A program made the translations under genes and the position numbers. The notes under the pieces are model-generated. The model worked only from the letters and a program-made list of their open reading frames with translations. It made no database searches and had not been told where the DNA came from. This document shows, piece by piece, positions 1-6,458 of a stretch of DNA of 9,464 nucleotides. The first letter of the stretch is position 1; every line of letters starts with the position of its first letter. Source of the DNA: Pseudomonadota bacterium (lineage in GTDB: Bacteria > Pseudomonadota > Gammaproteobacteria > Steroidobacterales > Steroidobacteraceae); NCBI GenBank assembly GCA_018241455.1, contig JAFEDW010000063.1, positions 1 through 9,464 of the forward strand, in the 5' to 3' direction.

Positions 1-431
1 AGAACCACTGCGGCAGCTATCGCATCGATCGCCCCGCGCGCCGCTGGGTGCGCATCGGCGAGCGCATGCCCAAGGGCATCGGCGACATCGGCTTCCCGAT
101 CGTCGCGCACCCGCGCGATGCCGACACGGTCTGGGTGCTGCCGATGGATGGATCGAGCGTCTGGCCGCGCACCGCGCTCGGCGGCAAGCCTGCCGTCTAC
201 GTGAGCCGCAACGGCGGCAAGAGCTGGCGGCGCCAGGACCAGGGGCTGCCGCGCACGCAGGCCTGGTTCACCGTGCTGCGCCAGGCGATGTGCGCCGATA
301 CAGCCGCGCGGTTGGGCCTGTATTTCGGCACCACGCAGGGCGAGGTCTGGGCGAGCACCGACGAAGGCGCAGCGTGGCGCTGCATCGCGCGCCACCTGCC
401 GGAAATCTATTCCGTCACCTACGCCGATTGA
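1..431 (+). CDS. C-terminal part of a BNR/Asp-box (sialidase-like, WD40/YVTN/BNR) beta-propeller protein; 5' end outside window
   Basis: The reading frame is open from the first complete codon at base 3 to the TGA at 429-431, giving about 142 residues with no start of its own; GTG and ATG codons at 48 and 66 are internal. Two Asp-box motifs (S-x-D/N-x-G-x-x-W) are visible: SRNGGKSW at 204-227 and STDEGAAW at 354-377. These sit at blade turns of sialidase, sortilin and YCF48-like propellers. The repeat spacing of about 50 codons fits one propeller blade. The catalytic or ligand-binding part cannot be judged because the N-terminal part is missing, so sialidase activity should not be assumed. 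It ends 16 bases before the MoaD-like gene on the same strand and is probably co-transcribed with it. Family assignment is fairly sure; function is unknown. Confidence 0.8.
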   Translation, partial: NHCGSYRIDRPARRWVRIGERMPKGIGDIGFPIVAHPRDADTVWVLPMDGSSVWPRTALGGKPAVYVSRNGGKSWRRQDQGLPRTQAWFTVLRQAMCADTAARLGLYFGTTQGEVWASTDEGAAWRCIARHLPEIYSVTYAD

Positions 432-447
432 GTGTTGGGGCGCGAGC

Positions 448-711
448 ATGAATACCGTCCGCGTGCCATCGCCGTTGCGCGACTACACCGGTGGCGTGGC
501 GCGCATCGGCGCCAGCGGTTCGACCGTCGCGGAGATCCTCGGGCACATCGAACAGCAGCATCGCGGCATGCGATTTCGCATGATCGACGAGCAGGACCGG
601 ATCCGCCCGCACATCCGCATCTTCGTCAACCAGCGCGAAGTGCGCTCGCTCGATGAGGCGGTGGCGCCGCGCGACGAGATCCACCTGGTCTGCGCACTGA
701 GCGGCGGCTAG
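448..711 (+). CDS. MoaD/ThiS-family sulfur carrier protein (87 aa, C-terminal Gly-Gly)
   Basis: This is a small beta-grasp protein whose C-terminal glycine is expected to be adenylated by an E1-like enzyme and converted to a thiocarboxylate, which then donates sulfur in a biosynthetic pathway. The sequence has the family's usual length and an N-terminal strand followed by a helix (about residues 24-36, TVAEILGHIEQQ). A late segment, IRIFVNQREVRSLDE, matches the typical 'I-x-V-N-x-x-x' part of MoaD, and the protein ends ALSGG with the diagnostic di-glycine. The ATG at 448 follows a weak GGGG (437-440) ribosome site. The stop is 4 bases before the E1-rhodanese gene, which is its likely partner. 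No MoaE, ThiG or Mec+-type partner is in the window, so the pathway (molybdopterin, thiamine, cysteine or other) cannot be fixed. Confidence 0.88.
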   Translation: MNTVRVPSPLRDYTGGVARIGASGSTVAEILGHIEQQHRGMRFRMIDEQDRIRPHIRIFVNQREVRSLDEAVAPRDEIHLVCALSGG

Positions 712-715
712 CACG

Positions 716-1855
716 ATGACGTTGAATGCCGCCGAACGCGAACGCTACAGCCGCCACCTGCTGCTGCCCGAGATCGGCGCAGCCGGGCAGGAAAGACTCA
801 AGGCCGCGCGCGTGCTGGTCATCGGCGCCGGCGGCCTGGGCTCGCCGGCCAGCCTGTATCTTGCCGCCGCCGGCATTGGCACGCTCGGCATCGTCGATCA
901 CGACCGCGTCGATCTTTCGAACCTGCAGCGCCAGTTGCTGTTCGACACGGCCAGCGTCGGCGCCGGCAAGGCCGTGGCCGCGCAGGCGCGGCTGCGCGCG
1001 CTCAACGGCGAGATCAATGTCGTCGCGCACGAACTCGAGCTGCGCGCCGCGAACGCGCTTGAATTGCTGCGCCAGTACGACTGCATCGTCGACGGGAGCG
1101 ATCGGCTCACGACGCGCTACCTGGTCAACGATGCCTGCGTGCTGTTGCGGCGCCCGCTCGTATCTGCGGCGATCCATCGCTTCGAGGGCCAGGCCATGAC
1201 CTATGTGCCGGGCCAGGGCCCCTGTTATCGCTGCCTGTTCCCGCAATCGTCGGCCGGCGCCGCGCCGAGCTGCGCCGAGGCCGGCGTGCTCGGCGTGCTG
1301 CCGGGCATGCTGGGCGCGCTGCAGGCCACCGAGGCGATCAAGGTCGTGCTCGGCATCGGCGCGCCGCTGGTCGGCCGGCTGATGACCTACGACGCGCTGG
1401 CGATGGAATGGCACGAATTCCGTTTCCGGCAGCGCGCCGATTGCGCGGTGTGCGGCGACGTGCCGTCGATCACGACACTGGCGGACAGCGAGGCCTCCTG
1501 CCGCAGTGAAACCACGGGCCAATGGCCACGTTACAAACCGGAGGAGCTCGCGCGGCAACTTCGCGCCGCGGCGCTCGAGCAGCGCAAGGCGCCGCTGCTG
1601 GTCGACGTGCGCGAGCAACACGAATTCGCCACAGGGCATTTGCCTGATTCCGTCAACATCCCGCTGGCTGATCTCGGCCTGCGACTGGAGGAACTGCCGG
1701 CGGATTGCGCGGTCGTATTCGTCTGCCGAACTGGCCGCCGAAGCCTGGCGGCCTGCGATATCTCGAGCCTTGGCGGCTTGCGGTCAGTCGCTGACCTCGA
1801 GGGAGGATTGATCGCTTGGGCCGCAGCCATCGACCCGTCATTGAACGTCGCGTGA
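716..1855 (+). CDS. moeB: MoeB/ThiF-type sulfur-carrier adenylyltransferase with C-terminal rhodanese domain (MoeBR/MoeZ type)
   Basis: This 379-residue cytoplasmic enzyme should adenylate the C-terminal glycine of a MoaD/ThiS carrier and then load sulfur from its rhodanese domain. The E1 domain spans about residues 8-245. It has the nucleotide loop GAGGLGSP (37-44), the SNLQRQ motif with Arg72 (68-73), Lys85, and Asp129 at the magnesium position. Cys186 (SCAEAGVLG) is the likely acceptor cysteine. Two CxxC pairs (Cys170/Cys173 and Cys243/Cys246) form the structural zinc site. The rhodanese domain covers about 270-370, with VDVRE (296-300), GHLPDSVNIPL (307-317) and the active-site loop CRTGRRS starting at Cys337. 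Length and order match MoeZ and MOCS3/Uba4. One oddity is Arg130, where most relatives have Asn in the DGxDN motif. The start at 716 gives the normal family N-terminus ending in RYSRHLLLPEIG. Confidence 0.93.
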   Translation: MTLNAAERERYSRHLLLPEIGAAGQERLKAARVLVIGAGGLGSPASLYLAAAGIGTLGIVDHDRVDLSNLQRQLLFDTASVGAGKAVAAQARLRALNGEINVVAHELELRAANALELLRQYDCIVDGSDRLTTRYLVNDACVLLRRPLVSAAIHRFEGQAMTYVPGQGPCYRCLFPQSSAGAAPSCAEAGVLGVLPGMLGALQATEAIKVVLGIGAPLVGRLMTYDALAMEWHEFRFRQRADCAVCGDVPSITTLADSEASCRSETTGQWPRYKPEELARQLRAAALEQRKAPLLVDVREQHEFATGHLPDSVNIPLADLGLRLEELPADCAVVFVCRTGRRSLAACDISSLGGLRSVADLEGGLIAWAAAIDPSLNVA

Positions 1856-1857
1856 TT

Positions 1858-1861
1858 GGAA
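1858..1861 (+). promoter_or_regulatory. Ribosome binding site that fixes the adaptor start at 1870
   Basis: GGAA lies 8 bases before the ATG at 1870 and just after the moeB stop (1853-1855). An upstream in-frame ATG at 1816 lies inside the moeB rhodanese coding region and would put 18 charged residues ahead of the lipoprotein signal, so 1870 is preferred. Confidence 0.6.
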
Positions 1862-1869
1862 ATCTATCG

Positions 1870-3024
1870 ATGACCACCCTGCGCGCCACGCGCCTGGCCC
1901 TGCTGGCCATTGCCGCCGTGGCCTGCACGGCCTGTGGTGCCGCGGGCCAGCCCAACGGTGCGGGCCAGGCGACCGAAGTCGGCGTCGTGGTCGTGCAGCC
2001 GCAGAAGACCGTCGTCACGACGCAACTGCCCGGACGCACGGTGGCCTTCCGCATCGCGCAGGTGCGCCCGCAGGTCAGCGGCATCATCCAGCGGCGTTTG
2101 TTCACGGAAGGCGCTTTGGTCGAGGCCGGGCAGCCGCTCTACCAACTCGATCCGGCGCCCTACCAGGCCGCCTTCGACAGCGCGCAGGCGCAGGTGGCCA
2201 GCGCCGATGCCAATGCGCTGACGCTGCGCCTGAAATTCGAGCGCTACCAGAAGCTCTCCGCTTCGGGCGATGTCAGCCAGCAGGACCGCGACGACATTAC
2301 CGCGAGCCTGCACCAGGCCGAGGCGCAACAAGCCGTCGCGCGCGCCGCACTCGAGGCCGCACGCATCAATCTCGGCTACACGCGCATCGTCGCGCCCATA
2401 TCCGGCCGCATCGCCACCTCGGCGTTCACCGAAGGCGCGCTGGTGACCGCCAACCAGGACGCCGCATTGACCACGGTGCAGCAGTACGCACCGATGTACG
2501 TGGATGTGACGCAGCCCGCGACCGAAGTGCTGCGCCTGCGGCAACAACTGAAGGCGGGCGCGCTGGAGCACGCCGGCGCCGATGGCGCGGTCGTGTCGCT
2601 GCTGCTCGAGGACGGAACGCCGTATCCCCAGCCCGGCCGGCTGGAATTCACCGGTGTCACCGAGAGCGAGAGCACCGGCACGATCACGTTGCGCGCCGTG
2701 TTCCCCAATGCCGATGGCACGCTGCTGCCCGGCATGTACGTGCGCGCGCTGCTGACGCTCGGCGTGGCGCAATCAGCGCTGCTGGTGCCGCAGCAGGCCG
2801 TGAGCCGCAACGCGCGCGGCGACGCCAGCGTACTGGTGGTCGGCGCGGACAACCATGTCGAGCTGCGCCCGCTGCAGCTGGAGGCCAGCAACGACAACCG
2901 GTGGCGCGTCGTGAGCGGGCTCAACGCGGGCGAGCGCATCATCGTCCAGGGCCAGCAGAAAGTGCGGCCGGGCGATGTGGTCAGGCCGGCGCTGGTCGAG
3001 CCCGCCGCGCCGTCGCACGGCTGA
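1870..3024 (+). CDS. acrA: RND efflux periplasmic adaptor (membrane fusion protein), AcrA/MexA-like lipoprotein
   Basis: This 384-residue protein links an inner-membrane RND pump to an outer-membrane channel in the periplasm. The N-terminus is a short basic stretch and a hydrophobic core (LALLAIAAVA), followed by cysteines at 19 and 22, either of which could be the lipidated residue. The order of parts matches AcrA: first half of the lipoyl domain (about 65-98, VRPQVSGII and LDPAPY), alpha-helical hairpin (about 99-167), second lipoyl half (GYTRIVAPISGRI, 169-181), beta-barrel (FPNADGTLLPGMYVRA, 278-293) and membrane-proximal domain (LLVPQQAV to KVRPGDVV). The hairpin tip carries the R-xxx-L-xxxxxx-S pattern (Arg125, Leu129, Ser136) known as the TolC-docking motif. 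The pump gene follows after 9 bases. The symbol marks the AcrA family, not proven orthology. Confidence 0.95.
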   Translation: MTTLRATRLALLAIAAVACTACGAAGQPNGAGQATEVGVVVVQPQKTVVTTQLPGRTVAFRIAQVRPQVSGIIQRRLFTEGALVEAGQPLYQLDPAPYQAAFDSAQAQVASADANALTLRLKFERYQKLSASGDVSQQDRDDITASLHQAEAQQAVARAALEAARINLGYTRIVAPISGRIATSAFTEGALVTANQDAALTTVQQYAPMYVDVTQPATEVLRLRQQLKAGALEHAGADGAVVSLLLEDGTPYPQPGRLEFTGVTESESTGTITLRAVFPNADGTLLPGMYVRALLTLGVAQSALLVPQQAVSRNARGDASVLVVGADNHVELRPLQLEASNDNRWRVVSGLNAGERIIVQGQQKVRPGDVVRPALVEPAAPSHG

Positions 3025-3028
3025 AGGG
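3024..3028 (+). promoter_or_regulatory. Ribosome binding site of the RND pump gene
   Basis: AAGGG overlaps the last base of the adaptor stop codon (3022-3024) and stands 5 bases before the ATG at 3034. This suggests translational coupling of adaptor and pump. Confidence 0.55.
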
Positions 3029-3033
3029 CGCAG

Positions 3034-6000
3034 ATGGCGCGTTTCTTCATCGATCGCCCGATCTTCGCCTGGGTCATCGCCATCATCATCATGCTGGCGG
3101 GCGCGCTGTCGATACACCTGCTCGCGGTCGAACAGTATCCGAACATCGCGCCGGCGACCGTGACGATCAGCACCACCTACCCGGGTGCGTCGGCTCACAC
3201 GGTCGAGGATTCGGTCACGCAGGTCATCGAACAATCGCTGACCGGCATCGACCACGTGGTCTACATGTCCTCGACCAGCAATTCGCAGGGCAACGCGAGC
3301 ATCTCGCTCACCTTCGAGGCGGGCACCGACGCCGACGTGGCGCAGGTGCAGGTGCAGAACAAGCTGCAGCAGGCGGTACGCCGACTGCCGCTACCGGTGC
3401 AGGCGCAGGGCGTCAGCGTCAACAAGTCGACCGCCGGGTTCCTGACCGTGACGGCCTTCTTCTCGCCCGACGGTTCGATGTCGCGTGCCGATGTCGGCGA
3501 CTACATCGCCTCCAACCTGCTCGATCCAATCAGCCGGGTCAGCGGCGTGGGCACGGCGCAGATGTTCGGCTCCGGCTACGCGATGCGCATCTGGCTCGAT
3601 CCCTACAAGCTGAGCCAGTTCCACTTGATACCCGCCGACATCACCGCGGCGATCAATGCGCAGAACACGCAGGTGGCCGCGGGGCAACTCGGCAGCCAGC
3701 CGGTGGTCGCCGGGCAGCAATTGAACGCGATGGTCACGGCCCAGGGCAAACTGACGACTCCGCAGCAGTTCCGCGACATCGTGCTGCGCGTCAACAGCGA
3801 CGGCTCGGCCGTGCATCTCGCCGACGTGGCCCGCGTCGAGCTCGGCGCCGACAGCTACGACGTGTCGACGCGCATCGACGGTTTGCCTGCCGTTGCCGTC
3901 GGCATGTCGCTGGCTTCCGGCGCCAACGCGCTGGCAACGGCCGATGCGGTCAAGGCACGCATCGACCAGTTGGCCAGGTACTTTCCGCCGGGCCTCGGCT
4001 ATCGCATGGCATTCGACAGCGCCCGCTTCGTGCGCATCTCGATCTTCGAGGTGGTCAAGACGCTGCTCGAGGCGGTCGTGCTGGTCGTATTGATCATGTT
4101 CGTGTTCCTGCAGAACGTGCGCGCCACGCTGATCCCGGCGATCGCGGTGCCGGTCGTGCTGCTGGGCACTTTCGGCGTGCTGGCGGTCTTGGGGTACTCC
4201 ATCAATACGCTCACCATGTTCGGCATGGTCCTCGCCATTGGCCTGCTGGTCGACGATGCGATCGTCGTGGTCGAGAACGTCGAACGCATCATGCGCGAAG
4301 ACGGGCTGGACGCGCGCGAGGCCACGCGCAAATCGATGGACCAGATCACCGGCGCGCTGCTCGGCATCGCGCTGGTGCTGTCGGCGGTGCTCGTGCCGAT
4401 GGCGCTGTTCGGCGGCTCGACCGGTGTCATCTATCGCCAGTTCTCCGTAACCATGGTCGCGGCGATGATCCTGTCGGTGCTGGTGGCATTGACGCTGACG
4501 CCGGCACTGTGCGCGACGATCCTGCGCCACTCCGACGTCGCCGATCCGCACGGCGCCGGACTGCTGGCGCGGCTCGAGCACCAGTTCGAGCGCCTCAGCG
4601 GGGCCTACCAGGGCCTGGTGCGTCGCCTGCTGCCGCAGACCCGCCGCGCCATGCTGGCGTACGCCGGGCTGCTGGGGTTGCTCGCGCTGCTGGTGGTCAC
4701 GCTGCCGACGGCATTCCTGCCGGAGGAAGACCAGGGCGCGCTGATGGCGATCATGCAGCTGCCGTCCGGCGCAACGCTGCAACGCACGGTCGACGCACAG
4801 GCGCAGCTCGAGTCGGACTTGCGGGCCGAAAAGGACTCGGTGAGCGCCGTGTTCTCGATCGCCGGCCGCAGCTTCAGCGGCAATGGCCAGAATACCGGCA
4901 TGTCCTTCGTGCTGCTGCGCGACTGGAGCGAGCGCAAGGCGAGCTCGCAGTCGGCCGCGATGATCGCCAAGCGCGCCAACCAGGCCGCGGCGAAAATCCG
5001 CGACGCGTCAACGATCGTCATGTCGCCGCCGGTGATCCGCGGGCTCGGCACCTCGAGCGGCTTCGACCTGGAGCTCAAGGACGTGGCCGGCGTTGGCCGC
5101 GACGCATTGGCGCGCGCGCGCGACCAGTTTCTCGATCTCGCCCGGCGGGATCCGCGCCTGGCGCACGTGCGCCTCAATGGCCTGGCGGACCAGCCGGAAT
5201 TCCACCTGAATATTGACCAGGTGAAGGCCAGCGCGCTCGGCCTGTCGATCGCCGACGTCAATGACACGATCTCGAGCGCCATCGGCGGCAGCTACGTCAA
5301 CGATTTCATCGATCGCGGCCGCGTCAAGAAGGTCTACATGCAGTCCGACCCGCAGTTCCGCATGCAACCCGGCGACCTCGATCGCTGGTTCGTGCGCAAC
5401 GCGGGCGGCGACATGGTGCCGTTTTCCGCATTCTCCACCGGCGCCTGGTCGCTCAGTGCCCCGAGCCTGGAACGTTACAACGGCAATTCGTCGATCGAGA
5501 TCATCGGTGAACCGGCGCCGGGCATCAGCAGCGGCACCGCGCTGCAGGCCGTGGAAGCGCTGGTCGCGAGACTGCCGGCCGGCATCGGCTTTGAATGGTC
5601 GGGTCTTTCGTACCAGGAAAAACTGTCGGGCTCGCAGGCTCCGGCGTTGTATGCCATCTCGGTCGTGTTCGTGTTCCTGTGCCTGGCGGCGCTGTACGAG
5701 AGCTGGTCGTTGCCGTTATCGGTGATGCTGGTCGTGCCGTTGGGCGTGATCGGCGCGCTGCTGGCCGCGTGGAGCCGCGGGCTCGCTAACGACGTGTATT
5801 TTCAGGTGGGGCTGCTGACCACGGTGGGCCTGTCGGCCAAGAACGCGATCCTGATCGTCGAGTTCGCCAAGAAGCTGAACGAGGCCGGCATGGAACTCAC
5901 CGCGGCCATCCTGCAGACGGTGCGCATCCGCCTGCGTCCGATCCTGATGACCTCGCTCGCCTTCATGCTGGGCGTGCTGCCGCTGGTGCTGAGCACGGGC

Positions 6001-6159
6001 GCTGGCGCGGCGGGACGCATCGCGATCGGCACCGGCGTGTTCGGCGGCATGTTCGCGGCCACGGTGCTCGGTTTGTTCTTCGCGCCGCTGTTCTTCGTGA
6101 TCGTGCAGCGACTGACCTCGCGGCGCCCCGCCGCCGCGGCCGTTCCGACCGCCGATTGA
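3034..6159 (+). CDS. acrB: RND-family hydrophobe/amphiphile efflux transporter (HAE1), AcrB/MexB-like inner-membrane pump
   Basis: This 1041-residue proton-driven pump should export drugs, dyes, detergents or similar amphiphiles from the periplasm and inner membrane. The N-terminus ARFFIDRPIFAWVIAIIIML is the classic HAE1 opening, with TM1 at about 10-28. The proton-relay aspartates are Asp407 and Asp408 in LLVDDAIVVVENVERIM (TM4), at the same numbers as in E. coli AcrB. Lys936 in GLSAKNAILIVEFAK and the arginines of RIRLRPILMTS complete the relay. Other landmarks are the KSTAGFL segment with Phe136, a second hydrophobic block starting with TM7 (about 540-558) and TM8 (about 870-889), and the end STGAGAAGRIAIGTGVFGG. 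Full length and the absence of frame breaks indicate an intact pump. The switch loop differs from AcrB (residues 611-615 GRSFS). Substrates cannot be told from sequence; no channel gene or dedicated regulator is nearby. Confidence 0.97.
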   Translation: MARFFIDRPIFAWVIAIIIMLAGALSIHLLAVEQYPNIAPATVTISTTYPGASAHTVEDSVTQVIEQSLTGIDHVVYMSSTSNSQGNASISLTFEAGTDADVAQVQVQNKLQQAVRRLPLPVQAQGVSVNKSTAGFLTVTAFFSPDGSMSRADVGDYIASNLLDPISRVSGVGTAQMFGSGYAMRIWLDPYKLSQFHLIPADITAAINAQNTQVAAGQLGSQPVVAGQQLNAMVTAQGKLTTPQQFRDIVLRVNSDGSAVHLADVARVELGADSYDVSTRIDGLPAVAVGMSLASGANALATADAVKARIDQLARYFPPGLGYRMAFDSARFVRISIFEVVKTLLEAVVLVVLIMFVFLQNVRATLIPAIAVPVVLLGTFGVLAVLGYSINTLTMFGMVLAIGLLVDDAIVVVENVERIMREDGLDAREATRKSMDQITGALLGIALVLSAVLVPMALFGGSTGVIYRQFSVTMVAAMILSVLVALTLTPALCATILRHSDVADPHGAGLLARLEHQFERLSGAYQGLVRRLLPQTRRAMLAYAGLLGLLALLVVTLPTAFLPEEDQGALMAIMQLPSGATLQRTVDAQAQLESDLRAEKDSVSAVFSIAGRSFSGNGQNTGMSFVLLRDWSERKASSQSAAMIAKRANQAAAKIRDASTIVMSPPVIRGLGTSSGFDLELKDVAGVGRDALARARDQFLDLARRDPRLAHVRLNGLADQPEFHLNIDQVKASALGLSIADVNDTISSAIGGSYVNDFIDRGRVKKVYMQSDPQFRMQPGDLDRWFVRNAGGDMVPFSAFSTGAWSLSAPSLERYNGNSSIEIIGEPAPGISSGTALQAVEALVARLPAGIGFEWSGLSYQEKLSGSQAPALYAISVVFVFLCLAALYESWSLPLSVMLVVPLGVIGALLAAWSRGLANDVYFQVGLLTTVGLSAKNAILIVEFAKKLNEAGMELTAAILQTVRIRLRPILMTSLAFMLGVLPLVLSTGAGAAGRIAIGTGVFGGMFAATVLGLFFAPLFFVIVQRLTSRRPAAAAVPTAD

Positions 6160-6164
6160 TCGCT

Positions 6165-6410
6165 TCAGAGGCCGACGCGGCCGAGCGCGTCGGCGATGCC
6201 GCGCAGCCGTGCGGCCAGCGCCGGATGGTCGGCCTCGAAGCGCACCGCGAGCGCTTCCAGCCGCGGGGCGTGGGTGGCATCGCTCGTGGCCCGCCCGATA
6301 TCCGCGGTAACGGCCGCGAGCAGGCGGCGCGCTTCATCGTCGAGTTGCGGCGCACCCTGCAGTTCGGCATGCAGCCGCGCCAGCGCCTCGTGCAAAGATT
6401 CCTTGCTCAT
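6165..6410 (-). CDS. DUF4404 family protein (81 aa)
   Basis: The sequence has the family pattern I know for DUF4404: an N-terminal SLHEALARLHAEL helix, then LDDEARRLLAAVTADIG, and a C-terminal block LAVRFEADHPALAARLRGIA ending in DALGRVGL. It is predicted to be all-helical, soluble and acidic, with no signal peptide or membrane segment. The function is unknown; no enzymatic residues stand out. It is transcribed from the minus strand, 48 bases after the dinB stop, and ends 5 bases from the stop of the convergent RND pump gene. There is no Shine-Dalgarno before the ATG at 6410; instead a TATGAT hexamer lies 6 bases upstream, which may mean a separate leaderless transcript. Family call is fairly sure from pattern memory, without a search. 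Confidence 0.8.
   Translation of the reverse strand: MSKESLHEALARLHAELQGAPQLDDEARRLLAAVTADIGRATSDATHAPRLEALAVRFEADHPALAARLRGIADALGRVGL
6171..6194. other. Perfect 9-bp inverted repeat (hairpin) at the convergent gene junction
   Basis: GCCGACGCG (6171-6179) is followed by a 6-base loop and its exact reverse complement CGCGTCGGC (6186-6194). It begins 12 bases after the pump stop codon and lies inside the last codons of the DUF4404 gene. No T-run follows on either strand, so it is not a classical intrinsic terminator. It could still protect or pause the 3' end of the efflux mRNA. In GC-rich coding DNA a stem like this can also arise by chance. Confidence 0.4.
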
Positions 6411-6416
6411 GCCGGC

Positions 6417-6422
6417 ATCATA
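6417..6422 (-). promoter_or_regulatory. Possible -10 hexamer for the DUF4404 gene (TATGAT on the minus strand)
   Basis: The minus strand reads TATGAT, a 5 of 6 match to TATAAT, 6 bases before the ATG at 6410. Transcription would then start at or next to the start codon, giving a leaderless mRNA. No convincing -35 is visible 16-18 bases further upstream, so this is a tentative call. Confidence 0.35.
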
Positions 6423-6458
6423 GCCGATTGGCCGGTGCGCGCCGAATGCACGATCGCA

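Noticed and set aside
1..431. True sialidase assignment for the first gene
   Set aside because: Asp-boxes alone occur in many non-enzymatic propellers, and the catalytic Arg/Tyr/Glu region is not in the window.
626..1639. A 337-codon open frame on the minus strand opposite moeB
   Set aside because: The composition (Arg, Ala, His, Gln) is typical of antisense frames in GC-rich genes, and it has no recognisable domain. moeB on the other strand has complete family motifs.
1816..1869. A longer adaptor beginning at the ATG at 1816
   Set aside because: It overlaps the moeB C-terminus and places charged residues before the lipoprotein signal; 1870 has a ribosome site and a proper signal peptide.
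3391..4782. A 463-codon open frame on the minus strand opposite the pump gene
   Set aside because: His/Arg/Gln-rich antisense shadow with no plausible protein features.
2901..5216. A 771-codon open frame on the + strand, inside the adaptor end and the pump gene
   Set aside because: It is a frame-shifted shadow of the pump: the product is Arg/Ala/Gly-rich with no domain, while the overlapping frame is a full AcrB-like protein. Long off-frame ORFs are expected at this GC content.
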